Below are positions 39,056-49,144 of a stretch of 64,000 nucleotides of DNA, piece after piece; the first letter of the stretch is position 1; the number at the start of each line of letters is the position of its first letter. The DNA comes from Paraburkholderia megapolitana (GTDB lineage Bacteria > Pseudomonadota > Gammaproteobacteria > Burkholderiales > Burkholderiaceae), in the NCBI RefSeq assembly GCF_007556815.1, contig NZ_CP041745.1, forward strand, positions 3,635,001 to 3,699,000. The letters run 5' to 3'. Under the pieces are notes generated by a model that was not told the origin of the DNA, searched no databases, and saw only the letters and a list, made by a program, of their open reading frames with translations. Made by a program: the position numbers and the translations under genes.

Positions 39056-39931
39056 CTAGCCCGCGCGTTGCGCAAGCGCACGCAGCACGTGCGCGGCGGC
39101 TGCAAAGCCGAAGCTCGCGGTCACGCACACACTTGACCCAAAGCCCGCGCAGTTGAGTCCCACCGGCCCGCTCGCGGCCATCGGTTCGTCCTGATCGTTT
39201 AGTTCGTCCAGTTCATCGACACTGGGCCCGGCTGCGTCTGGATAGATCAGCGGTTCGTCCGAATACACCGCACTCACCTTGAACTTCGCCTTCGGTCCAC
39301 GCGGAAAGCGATGCTGCTTGCGCAACTGCCCGCGCACTTTCGACAGCAGCGGGTCCTGGATCGTCAGCGCGAGATCGTCGATGCGGATGCGCGTCGGATC
39401 GAACTGGCCACCCGCACCGCCCACCGTGATGAGCGGCTGCCCCTGCTCGACGCACCATGCGATCAGCGCGGTCTTCGTGCGCACACTGTCGATCGCATCG
39501 ATCACATAATCGAAGCCGCCGCCAAGCAACGCCGGAAAATTGCCCGCTTCCACGAAGTCCTCAACGACCCGCACCTTGCACGCAGGATCGATCAACGCAA
39601 TGCGTTCGGCCATCGCATCGACTTTCGGTTTGCCGTAGTTGCCGTCGAGCGCGTGGATCTGCCGGTTCGTATTGCTCTCCGCGACGTTGTCGAGATCGAT
39701 CAGCGTCAACGTGCCGATCGCACTGCGCGCGAGCGCCTCGGCCGCCCACGACCCCACCCCGCCAATCCCGATCACCGCCACATGCGCGCGCTCGAATGCG
39801 GCGAGCGCCGCTGCGCCGTACAGGCGCGCAACGCCGCCGAAGCGCCGCGCACGGTCGGCGTCCGCCGCGGTTTCAATTGCGGCGATGCTCGGAGTAACAT
39901 CGGAAGGGGCGTTCGCGTGAGGCGTGGACAT
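39056..39931 (-). CDS. tcdA: tRNA cyclic t6A37 synthase (E1-like, TcdA/CsdL)
   Basis: 291-residue ATP-using ThiF/MoeB-like enzyme that dehydrates t6A37 of tRNA to its cyclic form. RRFGGVARLYGAAALAAFERA and VIGIGGVGSWAAEALARSAIG start the Rossmann domain, LIDLDNVAESNTNRQ follows, and a late NCAGFGSSVCVTASFG segment closes it. It fits thematically with tsaE in the same window but is not linked to it. The start at 39931 drops 45 unconserved residues. Confidence 0.9.
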   Translation of the reverse strand: MSTPHANAPSDVTPSIAAIETAADADRARRFGGVARLYGAAALAAFERAHVAVIGIGGVGSWAAEALARSAIGTLTLIDLDNVAESNTNRQIHALDGNYGKPKVDAMAERIALIDPACKVRVVEDFVEAGNFPALLGGGFDYVIDAIDSVRTKTALIAWCVEQGQPLITVGGAGGQFDPTRIRIDDLALTIQDPLLSKVRGQLRKQHRFPRGPKAKFKVSAVYSDEPLIYPDAAGPSVDELDELNDQDEPMAASGPVGLNCAGFGSSVCVTASFGFAAAAHVLRALAQRAG

Positions 39932-40119
39932 GATCGGAGACTCGTCGAAAAACAGGCTGGGCAGGCTGGGGCTAGCGGTGCCCGAAAGCCGTATTTTGCC
40001 CGATCGGGCCGATTCGGCGGTATCGGGCGCCCGCCTGTATTCCATATGCGCTGTGGGGCTGCACACAGAAAATTCGTTCCTTAGCTATACTGGCCCCACT
40101 GTAGTGCTCGCATAAGAAA

Positions 40120-40770
40120 ATGACCTCACTCGCCGAACTTCGCAAAAATTATTCGCTCGGTTCGCTGGACGAAGCCGACGTCGATCGCGACCCGATCCAG
40201 CAGTTCAACGCGTGGTTTGCCCAGGCCCAGGACGCACAGATTCCCGAACCCAACGCCATGACGCTCGCCACTGTCGACCCGGCCGGCCGGCCATCGGCGC
40301 GCATCGTACTGATCAAGGGTGTCGACGCGCGCGGTTTCGTGTTCTTCACCAACTATGAAAGCCGCAAGGGCCGTGAACTCGCGGACAACGCCTACGCGAG
40401 CCTGCTGTTTCATTGGGTCGAACTCGAACGGCAAGTGCGTATAGAAGGCACTATCGTTAAGACTGACGCAGAAGAAAGCGACACCTATTACGCATCGCGC
40501 CCGCTCGGTTCGCGAATCGGCGCATGGGCATCGGATCAAAGTCAGGTAATTGAAAGCCGCGCGCAACTTGAAGCGCGCGAGCGGGAAATCAGTGCGCAGT
40601 ATGGCGACCATCCGCCACGCCCGCCGCACTGGGGCGGCTATCGCCTCGTTCCCGACTCTATCGAATTCTGGCAAGGCAGGCCGTCGCGGCTGCACGACCG
40701 TCTGCGCTACACGCGGGACACGACCGGTGGTGCCGGCGGCAACTGGCGCATCGCTCGCCTCGCACCTTGA
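40120..40770 (+). CDS. pdxH: Pyridoxine/pyridoxamine 5'-phosphate oxidase
   Basis: 216-residue FMN enzyme making pyridoxal phosphate. [23 protein letters not shown] and [16 protein letters not shown] bind [18 protein letters not shown] is the family block, and the end WRIARLAP is typical. A TATACT element at 40086-40091 could be its -10. It is divergent from tcdA and 157 bases before cfa. Confidence 0.95.
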   Translation: MTSLAELRKNYSLGSLDEADVDRDPIQQFNAWFAQAQDAQIPEPNAMTLATVDPAGRPSARIVLIKGVDARGFVFFTNYESRKGRELADNAYASLLFHWVELERQVRIEGTIVKTDAEESDTYYASRPLGSRIGAWASDQSQVIESRAQLEAREREISAQYGDHPPRPPHWGGYRLVPDSIEFWQGRPSRLHDRLRYTRDTTGGAGGNWRIARLAP

Positions 40771-40927
40771 TGCAGCGGATAAAGCCGGCGAAACACGACG
40801 GCACGAGCCGCCGGTTTCACTGGTTGGATCGCGTGTGCTGTGTTGTGTGGTGAGTGAGTAACCGCGCAACTGCACACAGCGAATCAGCAGGCTTTGCTTT
40901 GAATTTCATTGGACACGGAGAAATCAC

Positions 40928-42142
40928 ATGTTCTGGGAGAAGAAGCTGGCGCAGTGGGTAGAAGACGTAAAGAGCACGGCCAACCTGCCCGCACGGCTCG
41001 TGCTGTGGGACGGCCAGCAACATGACTTCGGGCAGTTCGCCACGCCCCAAGTCACGCTGCACGTGAAGAGCGCAACCGCGCTGCCGTATCTGCTCGAACC
41101 GAGCCTCGACAATCTGGGCGAGGCGTACGTGAAGGGCAAGATCGACATCGAAGGCAAGCTGTCGGACATCATCAACATCGGCTATTCGCTCGCGCGCAGT
41201 ACGGTGACGAGCGCGAGCAAGCTGGCGCGCGTGCGACGCTACTTCAATCACTCGAAGTCGTCGGACAAGAAGGCGATCCAGTATCACTACGACGTCTCGA
41301 ACGAGTTCTACAAGCTGTGGCTCGACGAGAACATGGTGTACTCGTGCGCGTACTTCGAGAACGGCGATGAAGACCTCGCCACCGCGCAGATCAAGAAGAT
41401 CGATCACATCCTGACGAAGATCCAGTTGCAGCCGGGTCAACGTCTGCTCGATATCGGTTGCGGCTGGGGTGCGCTCGTGCTGCGCGCAGCGCAGAAGTTC
41501 GGCGCGCAATGCGTCGGCGTCACGCTGTCGCAGAACCAGTTCGACCTCGCTACCGCGCGTGTGAAGGCGGCGGGACTCGAAGACAAGATCGAAATCCGGT
41601 TGCAGGATTACCGTGACGTTCCCGGGCAGTTCGACCGGATCACGAGCGTCGGCATGTTCGAGCACGTCGGACGCAAGAATCTGCCGGGCTACTTCCAGAA
41701 GGTTCACGACCTGCTCGTCGACGACGGCATCGCGATGAATCACGGCATCACGTCGTCGGATTCGGACAGCGGCGAAACGGCGCTCGGCGGCGGCGAGTTC
41801 ATCGATCGTTATGTGTTCCCGGACGGCGAGTTGCCGCACATCAGTCTCGCGCTCGAATCGATGCAGCGCGGCGGGCTCGAAGCGGTTGACGTCGAGAGTC
41901 TGCGCCGTCACTATGCGCACACGCTCGACATCTGGGCAGACAATTTCGAAACGCATGCGGAAGAAGCGAAGAAACTCGTCGACGACGAGAAATTCCGCAT
42001 CTGGCGCGTGTACCTGGCAGGCTGCGCCTACGCGTTCGAAAACGACGACGTATCGATCTACCAGGTGGTGTGCCGCAAGTCCGGACGCAGCGCGAAAACG
42101 CTGCCGTGGTCGCGGCGCTATATGTACGACAAACCGCTGTAA
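40928..42142 (+). CDS. cfa: Cyclopropane-fatty-acyl-phospholipid synthase
   Basis: 404-residue S-adenosylmethionine-dependent enzyme that adds methylene to unsaturated fatty acids in membrane lipids. LLDIGCGWGALVLRAAQKFG is the cofactor motif, HYDVSNEFYKLWLDENMVYSC-type sequence and GMFEHVGRKNL are catalytic-region marks. CGGAGAAATC lies just before the ATG. Same direction as pdxH and the DUF72 gene. Called with confidence as a CFA-synthase family member; exact lipid substrate not proven. Confidence 0.93.
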   Translation: MFWEKKLAQWVEDVKSTANLPARLVLWDGQQHDFGQFATPQVTLHVKSATALPYLLEPSLDNLGEAYVKGKIDIEGKLSDIINIGYSLARSTVTSASKLARVRRYFNHSKSSDKKAIQYHYDVSNEFYKLWLDENMVYSCAYFENGDEDLATAQIKKIDHILTKIQLQPGQRLLDIGCGWGALVLRAAQKFGAQCVGVTLSQNQFDLATARVKAAGLEDKIEIRLQDYRDVPGQFDRITSVGMFEHVGRKNLPGYFQKVHDLLVDDGIAMNHGITSSDSDSGETALGGGEFIDRYVFPDGELPHISLALESMQRGGLEAVDVESLRRHYAHTLDIWADNFETHAEEAKKLVDDEKFRIWRVYLAGCAYAFENDDVSIYQVVCRKSGRSAKTLPWSRRYMYDKPL

Positions 42143-42205
42143 ACCCGTTGCGCCGAAGCCGTGCACGACGGCTGCGGCGCAACCTTGACTTCACAGCAGA
42201 ACCCG

Positions 42206-43363
42206 ATGGACGAACGCGCGTTGGCGCAATCCGCGCAGAAAATGAATGAGGCCGGCGACGCTGGCCTTGAAGACGAAGACCAGTTCGATCTGTTCGGCAT
42301 GCCGGTGGTACCAGCGACCCCGGCAGCGCCGGCCGTCACTTCTTCCGCTCCTACCGCTCCCGTCGAGACGAAAAAGCGCCGCGCCCGCGACGTGCTCGCT
42401 GCCGAACCTTCCGCCGATTTACTCGAGATCGCCGCCTCACTGCCACCGAACGTGCACCTCGGCACGTCGTCGTGGTCGTTTCCAGGCTGGAACGGTATCG
42501 TCTACGGCGACGAGTACAGCAACAGCAAGCTGTCGCGCGATGGCCTCCCCGCCTACGGTGCGCATCCGCTGCTGCGCACGGTCGGCATCGACCGGTCGTT
42601 CTACGCGCCGTTGCCGGTCACCGATTACCTGCGCTACGCGCAGCAGGTGCCGGACCATTTCCGCTTCATCGTCAAAGCGCCCGCGCTCGTCACCGACGCG
42701 ACGGTGCGCGCCGAACGCGGCGAACCGGTCTCGGCCAACCCGTGTTTTCTGAACCCGCAACTCGCCATCGACGAGTTCGTCCGGCCGTGTATAGACGGCC
42801 TCGGCGCAAAAGCCGGTGCGCTGGTGTTCCAGATCTCGCCTCTGCCCGACGAGATGCTCGCCGAACCGATGCTGTTTATCGAACGCCTTGCCGCGTTCGT
42901 CGGAGCGCTGCCGACGCTGCCCGAAGGCACCTGCTATGCGGTGGAAATTCGTGACTCCAGCATGCTGACACCGCGCTTCATCCGTACGCTGAAGGCCGCG
43001 GGCGTGCGCTACTGCGTGGGCATTCACGCGCGCATGCCGGACCCGTTGCGGCAGGCGGCCGCGCTGGCGTTGCTCGATGCAGAAGCGGATGCACCATCCG
43101 GCCCGCTGATCGTGCGCTGGAGTCTGCACGGCGGTTTCCGGTATGAGCAGGCGAAGGCCAAATACGAGCCGTTCGACCGGCTCGTCGACGAAGATCCGCA
43201 AACCCGCCGCGCACTGGCCGAGCTGGCAGCGAGGTACGCGATTGCGGGGCAGCCGGTGCTGATCGCGGTGAATAACAAGGCCGAAGGCTCGGCGCCGCTC
43301 AGCTGCGTGGAGCTTGCGCGCCTGATCGCCGAGGCGATCGAGCGGATGCGGCACGACGGCTGA
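42206..43363 (+). CDS. DUF72 domain protein (YecE-like TIM barrel)
   Basis: 385 residues from ATG 42206; a GTG at 42161 would add 15. The first 75 residues are low-complexity Pro/Ala/Thr. The DUF72 barrel starts at LGTSSWSFPGWNGIVYGD, with FYAPLPVTDYLRYAQQVPDHFRF-like sequence next and a C-terminal VNNKAEGSAPLS. Function unknown for the whole family. It follows cfa by 63 bases and may be co-transcribed. A G+C hairpin (43406-43414 with 43426-43434) lies between it and convergent msrA. Confidence 0.85.
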   Translation: MDERALAQSAQKMNEAGDAGLEDEDQFDLFGMPVVPATPAAPAVTSSAPTAPVETKKRRARDVLAAEPSADLLEIAASLPPNVHLGTSSWSFPGWNGIVYGDEYSNSKLSRDGLPAYGAHPLLRTVGIDRSFYAPLPVTDYLRYAQQVPDHFRFIVKAPALVTDATVRAERGEPVSANPCFLNPQLAIDEFVRPCIDGLGAKAGALVFQISPLPDEMLAEPMLFIERLAAFVGALPTLPEGTCYAVEIRDSSMLTPRFIRTLKAAGVRYCVGIHARMPDPLRQAAALALLDAEADAPSGPLIVRWSLHGGFRYEQAKAKYEPFDRLVDEDPQTRRALAELAARYAIAGQPVLIAVNNKAEGSAPLSCVELARLIAEAIERMRHDG

Positions 43364-43444
43364 TTATTGCCAACCGTCGTGGAACGTCTACACGTTCTGC
43401 GAGGAGCGGCGCTCACCGTTCTGGCGAGCGCCGCCGCTAGTCGC

Positions 43445-43993
43445 TTACCCTGCCTTGATCCGGTGCGCGAACTTCTGACGGAATTTCGCGACCTTCGGCG
43501 CGACCACGAACGCGCAATAGCCCTGATCCGGATGCTGCGCGAAATAGTTCTGATGATAGGCTTCGGCCGCCCAGTAATTGCCGTCTAGCGGCAGGACCTG
43601 GGTGACGATCTGTCCGTCGTAGATGGCCTCGGCGGTGATCTCGCGGATGGCCTGCAGCGCGATGTCGCGTTGCGCATCCGAGTGCGTGAAAATCACCGAC
43701 CGGTACTGCGTGCCGACGTCGTTGCCCTGGCGGTTCAACTGGGTCGGATCGTGGATCGCGAAGAAAATATCGAGGATCTCGCGATAGCTGATTTTCGCCG
43801 TATCGAAGGTGACGTTGACGACTTCGGCGTGCCCCGTATCGCCGTCGCAGACCTGCTCGTAGCTCGGTCGCTGCGCATGGCCGCCGGCGTAGCCGGATTC
43901 CACCGCGTTCACGCCATCGACGCCGAGAAACACGGCCTCGAGGCACCAGAAACATCCGCCGCCTAGCGTGGCGGTTTCGACTGATTCACTCAT
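43445..43993 (-). CDS. msrA: Peptide methionine-(S)-sulfoxide reductase
   Basis: 182-residue repair enzyme that reduces methionine-S-sulfoxide. GGGCFWCLEAVF carries the catalytic Cys, GYAGGHAQRPSYEQVCDGDTGHAEVV is the substrate region, and YWAAEAYHQNYF the conserved end. GAGGAG lies before the ATG. Monocistronic, convergent with the DUF72 gene and divergent from the flavin reductase. Confidence 0.95.
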   Translation of the reverse strand: MSESVETATLGGGCFWCLEAVFLGVDGVNAVESGYAGGHAQRPSYEQVCDGDTGHAEVVNVTFDTAKISYREILDIFFAIHDPTQLNRQGNDVGTQYRSVIFTHSDAQRDIALQAIREITAEAIYDGQIVTQVLPLDGNYWAAEAYHQNYFAQHPDQGYCAFVVAPKVAKFRQKFAHRIKAG

Positions 43994-44164
43994 GCTGCGA
44001 CTCCTCGTTCAATGCGGCACTCCGGCGGGCCAACGTTGCGAACCCAACGATGCACGGCCGGTCCGTCCGCGATTCCGTTAAAATTTGGACAAATCGCCGA
44101 CTTTCAATATGACTTTTGAATCAATTCTTCCCGCTGCAGCGTCAAGCACGGTCACCGGGCCGCG

Positions 44165-44701
44165 ATGGCCAACGAAGCGGGCAACCCTCCGATGAAGCAC
44201 GCCACACCACCCAATTTCGATGCCGCCGAGTTCAAGCGCGCACTCGCGCAGTTCGCCACGGGCGTCACCGTCATTACCACGCGCGCGCCGTCGGGCCAGT
44301 TGCTCGGCATCACGGCGAGTTCGTTCAATTCGGTTTCGCTGGCGCCGCCACTCGTACTGTGGAGCCTCGCTACGCGCTCCGCATCGATGCCGGTGTTCAG
44401 GGCGAACAGCCATTATGTCGTGAATGTGCTCGCCGCGTCGCAACTCGATCTGTGCACGCGTTTTGCCACGGTGAAGGGCGACCGCTTCGAGGGTGTCTCG
44501 CATGCCGAGGGCGATAGCGGCATGCCGGTACTGGACGGCGCGCTGGCCTGGTTCGAGTGCCACAACCGCAGCCGCTATGACGAGGGCGACCATGTGATCT
44601 TCGTCGGCGAGGTGGAGCGCTGCGGGCTACATGAGAACGTGGCTGAGATGGCGCCGCTCGTCTTCCAGAACGGGAAGTTCCACGGGCTGAAGTCGTTCTG
44701 A
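44165..44701 (+). CDS. Flavin reductase-like FMN-binding protein
   Basis: 178 residues of the split-barrel flavin reductase family (small component of two-component monooxygenases such as NTA or HPA monooxygenase). FKRALAQFATGVTVITT and LGITASSFNSVSLAPPLVLWSL are the flavin-site signatures; DHVIFVGEVERC is the late block. The ATG at 44192 is an alternative start. No monooxygenase partner lies beside it, so it may supply reduced flavin to enzymes elsewhere. Confidence 0.87.
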   Translation: MANEAGNPPMKHATPPNFDAAEFKRALAQFATGVTVITTRAPSGQLLGITASSFNSVSLAPPLVLWSLATRSASMPVFRANSHYVVNVLAASQLDLCTRFATVKGDRFEGVSHAEGDSGMPVLDGALAWFECHNRSRYDEGDHVIFVGEVERCGLHENVAEMAPLVFQNGKFHGLKSF

Positions 44702-44779
44702 GGCAACTGGTATCGCCCAGATCGCCGCCGCGATCGCACTGCGGCCTTGCTGCCGCAATAACAACGAGCTGACGCCGGG

Positions 44780-45298
44780 CTACGCCTGGCCGCCGCCCGC
44801 AGCCCCCAGCCGCGTACCCGCCTCCACCAGCGCCACCGGCACACCCGAATCTTCCTTGAGCGTCTGCAGCACGATGTTCGAGCGGATATCGAGCACCCCC
44901 GGCGCCTTGTACAGCCGCTCCAGCACGAAGTCCGAGTAGTGTTTGAGGTTGTGCGCAACGACCCGCAGCAGATAGTGCGTCTCGCCCGTTACGACGAAGG
45001 CGCCGACCACCTCCGGCCAGTCGCGCACCGCTTCGGCAAAGCGCTCGTGCCAGTTCGGTTGCTCGTTGCGCATCGATACCTGCACGAAGGCTTCCAGTTC
45101 GAAACCGAGCACATGCTGGTTCAGGCAGGCCCGGTAGCGTTCGATCACCCCCTGCTCTTCCAGCAGCCGCAAACGCCGCAGGCACGCCGACGGCGAGAGC
45201 GAAATCCGCTCCGCGAGGTCGAGGTTGCTGATCCGTCCTTCTTGCTGAAGCACCGCCAGAATGCGGCAATCGGTGGCGTCGAGCGAGATCGCGTTCAT
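44780..45298 (-). CDS. kynR: Lrp/AsnC-family regulator of kynurenine genes
   Basis: 172 residues. An N-terminal helix-turn-helix ([20 protein letters not shown], then [17 protein letters not shown]) is followed by the RAM effector domain. Divergent to kynB across 132 bases, the exact position of KynR, which in Pseudomonas and Burkholderia responds to kynurenine. AGGGAGA precedes its ATG. The C-terminal 20 residues (Gly/Ala-rich) are not conserved-looking. Name rests on position plus family. Confidence 0.85.
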   Translation of the reverse strand: MNAISLDATDCRILAVLQQEGRISNLDLAERISLSPSACLRRLRLLEEQGVIERYRACLNQHVLGFELEAFVQVSMRNEQPNWHERFAEAVRDWPEVVGAFVVTGETHYLLRVVAHNLKHYSDFVLERLYKAPGVLDIRSNIVLQTLKEDSGVPVALVEAGTRLGAAGGGQA

Positions 45299-45386
45299 TT
45301 TCGGTCTCCCTTTCCGGTTTGGATCAAATTATGTTCCAAGAGACAGGAAAAAACGAGATTTATTCGCAAGCTTATTTCGCCGCGTT

Positions 45387-45408
45387 TTGCCTATCATTCG
45401 ATAGGCAA
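45387..45408. promoter_or_regulatory. Inverted repeat, candidate KynR operator
   Basis: TTGCCTATC-ATTC-GATAGGCAA is a perfect 9-bp inverted repeat. It ends 22 bases before the kynB ATG, in the only spacer between kynR and kynB, as expected of a divergent autoregulated Lrp-type site. Confidence 0.6.
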
Positions 45409-45430
45409 GATAGACCCACGAAGCGAAACC

Positions 45431-46081
45431 ATGAACACACTCTGGGACATCACCCCCGCCGTCGATACCGCCACGCCCGTCTGGCCGGGCGATACACCGG
45501 TCGGGATCGAGCGCATGTGGCGCATCGAAGCCGGTTCGCCGGTCAATGTCGCGCGGCTCACGCTGTCGCCGCACACCGGCGCGCATACCGATGCACCGTT
45601 GCATTACGACGCGAACGGCCTCGCGATCGGCGAGGTACCGCTCGACGCCTACCTCGGCCGCTGCCGCGTCATTCACTGTATCGGCGCGGCACCGCTCGTG
45701 GAGCCGCGACACGTAGCCGCGGCGCTCGGCGACCTCGACGACCCGCCACCGCCGCGCGTGCTGCTGCGCACCTACGAACGCGCGCCGACGGCCGCGTGGG
45801 ACAGCGCCTTCTGCGCGGTCGCCCCCGAGACCATCGATCTGCTCGCCGCGCATGGCGTGAAGCTGATCGGCATCGATACGCCGTCGCTCGATCCGCAGGA
45901 ATCGAAAACGATGGACGCGCATCACCGGATCCGCGAACACCGGATGGCAATTCTTGAGGGCATCGTGCTCGATGCCGTCGCACCCGGCGACTACGAACTG
46001 ATCGCGCTGCCGCTCAAACTCACGACGCTCGATGCCAGCCCCGTGCGCGCCATACTGCGCGCGCTGCCCGAGCGTACGTGA
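45431..46081 (+). CDS. kynB: Kynurenine formamidase
   Basis: 216-residue metal-dependent cyclase-type hydrolase that converts N-formylkynurenine to kynurenine. [18 protein letters not shown] opens it, [18 protein letters not shown] contains the HxGxHxDxPxH metal motif, and [20 protein letters not shown] the second site. First gene of kynB-kynU-kynA. Length matches KynB. Confidence 0.94.
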   Translation: MNTLWDITPAVDTATPVWPGDTPVGIERMWRIEAGSPVNVARLTLSPHTGAHTDAPLHYDANGLAIGEVPLDAYLGRCRVIHCIGAAPLVEPRHVAAALGDLDDPPPPRVLLRTYERAPTAAWDSAFCAVAPETIDLLAAHGVKLIGIDTPSLDPQESKTMDAHHRIREHRMAILEGIVLDAVAPGDYELIALPLKLTTLDASPVRAILRALPERT

Positions 46082-46157
46082 AGCGTGTGACATCCCGGCA
46101 TGTGTCGTCCAGCTTCTTTGCCGGCTTATTTCTCCTTTCCCGACTCACTGGAACCTC

Positions 46158-47407
46158 ATGAACAGCCGTGACGAAGCTCTGGCGCTCGACCGCGCCGATC
46201 CGCTGGGCGCGTTGCGCGACCAGTTCGCGCTCGCCTCCAGCACGATCTATCTGGACGGCAATTCGCTCGGCGTCCCGCCGGCCACGGCCGCCCAGCGCGC
46301 GCAAACGGTGATCGCCGCCGAATGGACGCAAGGTCTGATCCGCAGCTGGAACAGCGCCGGCTGGTTCGCGTTGCCGCGCCACCTCGGCAACAAGCTCGCG
46401 CCGCTGATCGGTGCCGCGGAAAACGAAGTCGTCGTTACCGATACGATCTCGATCAACCTGTTCAAGCTGCTCTCCGCAGGTTTGCGGCTGCAGAACGAGC
46501 GCGATCCGAAACGCCGCGTGATCGTCTCCGAGCGCTCGAATTTCCCCACCGATCTTTACATCGCGCAAGGACTGATCGAACAGCTCGATCGCGGCTATGA
46601 ATTGCGTCTCGTCGACGATCCGGCGGAACTGCCCGATGCGATCGGCGACGACACCGCGCTCGCGATGATCACGCACGTCAACTACCGCACCGGCTATATG
46701 CACGACATGGCCGCGCTCACGCAGCTGATCCATCGTAAAGGTGCGCTCGCGTTGTGGGATCTCGCGCACTCGGCGGGCGCGGTACCGGTCGATCTGAACG
46801 GCGTCGACGCCGACTACGCAGTAGGTTGCACGTACAAGTATCTGAACGGCGGCCCGGGTTCGCCGGCATTCGTGTGGGTGCCACAGCGGCACCAGAACGC
46901 GTTCACGCAGCCGCTGTCCGGCTGGTGGGGCATCGCGCTCCGTTCGAGATGAATCCGCAGTATCGCCCCGACGATGGTGTGGGGCGCTTTCTGTGCGGTA
47001 CGCAGCCGATGGTGTCGATGGCGCTCGTCGAATGCGGGCTCGATGTGTTTCTGCAGACCGACATGCAGGCGATTCGCCGCAAGTCGCTTGCACTTACCGA
47101 TCTGTTCATCGAGCTTGTCGAGACGCGTTGCAGCGAGTTTCCTTTGCAGCTCGTCACGCCGCGCACGCATGCGCAGCGCGGCTCGCATGCGAGCTTCGAA
47201 CATCCGCATGGCTACGAAGTGATGCAGGCGCTGATTGCGCGCGGCGTGATCGGCGATTATCGCGAGCCGCGTGTGCTGCGCTTCGGCTTCACGCCGCTCT
47301 ATACGCGCTACGTCGATGTGTGGGACGCCGTCGAAACACTGCGCGATGTGCTCGCGAGCGAGGCCTGGCGGGCGCCCGAATTCGCCACGCGCGGCGCGGT
47401 GACCTGA
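46158..47407 (+). pseudogene. kynU: Kynureninase, frameshifted by one missing G
   Basis: PLP enzyme giving anthranilate and alanine from kynurenine. The first frame runs from ATG 46158 ([16 protein letters not shown]) through [36 protein letters not shown] and the PLP-Lys motif [15 protein letters not shown], up to LSGWWG, then is lost at a stop near 46950. The second frame resumes [16 protein letters not shown] and continues to 47407. The run TGGGG at 46926-46930 needs one more G (TGG TGG GGG CAT) to join them; repaired length is 416 residues, normal. All other blocks are intact. Real loss would block tryptophan breakdown at kynurenine, but an indel error is at least as likely. Confidence 0.88.
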
Positions 47408-47417
47408 GGAGCACGCG

Positions 47418-48368
47418 ATGACCGATCCGAAACCATCCGTGCCGAACGACCGCTCTCCAGTCGCAGCCGGCGAGTCTGCGCAGGGTTGCCCCTTCGGCCA
47501 TGGTGCAGGTGCAAGCACGGGTGCGCATTCCACCGCCCCCGACCAGGCCGCCGGCTGGCACGACGCCCAGCTCGATTTCTCGCAATCGATGAGCTATGGC
47601 GACTATCTGTCGCTGGGTTCGATCCTGTCCGCGCAGAAGCCGCTGTCACCCGATCACAACGAGATGCTGTTCATCATCCAGCATCAGACGAGCGAGCTAT
47701 GGATGAAGCTCGCACTCTACGAATTGCGCGCCGCGCTCGGCGCCGTGCATCGCGACGAACTGCCACCCGCGTTCAAGATGCTCGCGCGCATCTCGCGCAT
47801 TCTCGAACAGCTCGTGCAGGCGTGGAGCGTGATCGCGACGATGACACCGTCGGAATACACGGCGATGCGGCCTTACCTTGGCGCTTCGTCGGGCTTCCAG
47901 TCGTACCAGTACCGGCAGATTGAATTCCTGCTTGGCAACAAGAACGAGCACATGCTCAAACCTCACGCGCATCATCCAGCGGTGCTCGCCGAGGTGCGTG
48001 CAACGCTCGAAGCGCCGTCGCTCTACGACGAAGTGATTTTCCTGCTTGCGCGCAAGGGCTTCGCGATTGCGCCCGCGCGTCTCGCGCGCGACTGGACCCA
48101 GCCGACCGTCCATGACGAATCCGTCGAAGCGGCATGGCTCGAGGTGTATCGCAATCCGTCGCAGCACTGGGAACTGTACGAGATGGCCGAAGAACTCGTC
48201 GATCTCGAAGACGCGTTCCGGCAGTGGCGGTTCCGCCACGTCACCACTGTGGAGCGGATCATCGGCTTCAAGCAGGGAACCGGCGGCACGAGCGGCGCGC
48301 CGTATCTGCGCAAGATGCTCGATGTCGTGCTGTTCCCCGAGCTGTGGCATGTGCGGACGGTGCTGTAG
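47418..48368 (+). CDS. kynA: Tryptophan 2,3-dioxygenase
   Basis: 316-residue haem enzyme opening the indole ring of L-tryptophan, first chemical step of the pathway. [56 protein letters not shown] and [17 protein letters not shown] are diagnostic. An N-terminal extension of about 45 Pro/Ala/Gly residues includes GCPFGHG, common in Burkholderia KynA. Ten bases separate it from kynU, so the operon order is B-U-A. Confidence 0.95.
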   Translation: MTDPKPSVPNDRSPVAAGESAQGCPFGHGAGASTGAHSTAPDQAAGWHDAQLDFSQSMSYGDYLSLGSILSAQKPLSPDHNEMLFIIQHQTSELWMKLALYELRAALGAVHRDELPPAFKMLARISRILEQLVQAWSVIATMTPSEYTAMRPYLGASSGFQSYQYRQIEFLLGNKNEHMLKPHAHHPAVLAEVRATLEAPSLYDEVIFLLARKGFAIAPARLARDWTQPTVHDESVEAAWLEVYRNPSQHWELYEMAEELVDLEDAFRQWRFRHVTTVERIIGFKQGTGGTSGAPYLRKMLDVVLFPELWHVRTVL

Positions 48369-48406
48369 TTCATCCATACGCAAGCGCGCCTGCGAACGGG
48401 TGACAC

Positions 48407-49144
48407 TTACCGTGCCGTATACCCACCGTCGATCGGCAACGCAATGCCCGAGATCATCGATGCCGCGTCGCTCAGCAGAAACAGGATCGGCTGCACGACT
48501 TCGGCGGGCTCGGCAAAGCGGCCCAGCGGAATCCCGCGTAACGCCTGTTCGCGCTTCACCGGTTCGCTCCATGCGGCGACAGCCATCGGCGTCAACGTCA
48601 CCGTCGGATTCACGCTGTTGACGCGAATACCGTGCGGGCCGAGTTCGATGCACAGCACGCGTGTGATCGCATCCATCGCCGCCTTCGACGCGCAATAGCT
48701 CAGATGATTCTCGAGCGCGACAAGCGACGCCTGGCTCGACACGTTGACGATGCTCCCTTTGCGTTGCGCCGCGATCATGCCGCGCGCGACATGTCGCGCA
48801 ACGAGCGCCGCCCCGCGCGCGTTGACAGCCATCACACCGTCGAAGCTCGCTGCGGTCGTATCGATTGCGCGTTCAAGCAACGCGACGCCCGCGCAGTTCA
48901 CGAGCCCGTCGAACGGCGCGGATGACGCAAACGCCGCGTCGATCGCAGCCGCATCGCCGACATCGAGCACGAGCGGCTCGCAACCGGTCTCCTGCGCGAG
49001 GCGTGCCAGTTCGTCCGCATTGCGCGCGGCGGCAACGACACGCGCGCCGCTGGCGCATAGCATCTCGACGGTCGTGCGACCGATGCCGCTCGATGCACCC
49101 GTCACGAGAATCGAACACTCGGAGAAATCGAATTGTGCGTTCAT
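48407..49144 (-). CDS. SDR-family polyol/ketose oxidoreductase (L-xylulose reductase-like)
   Basis: 245-residue classical SDR. TGASSGIGRTT (about 15-25) binds the cofactor, and ARNADELARL after the second strand suggests NADP. NCAGV and YCASKAAMD hold the usual catalytic residues, and the end GIALPIDGGYTAR is standard. It resembles dicarbonyl/L-xylulose reductases. Its ATG overlaps the FGGY kinase stop (ATGA), so it is translationally coupled as the last gene of the AraC-controlled polyol operon. It could interconvert a polyol and a ketose; direction and sugar unknown. Confidence 0.82.
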   Translation of the reverse strand: MNAQFDFSECSILVTGASSGIGRTTVEMLCASGARVVAAARNADELARLAQETGCEPLVLDVGDAAAIDAAFASSAPFDGLVNCAGVALLERAIDTTAASFDGVMAVNARGAALVARHVARGMIAAQRKGSIVNVSSQASLVALENHLSYCASKAAMDAITRVLCIELGPHGIRVNSVNPTVTLTPMAVAAWSEPVKREQALRGIPLGRFAEPAEVVQPILFLLSDAASMISGIALPIDGGYTAR

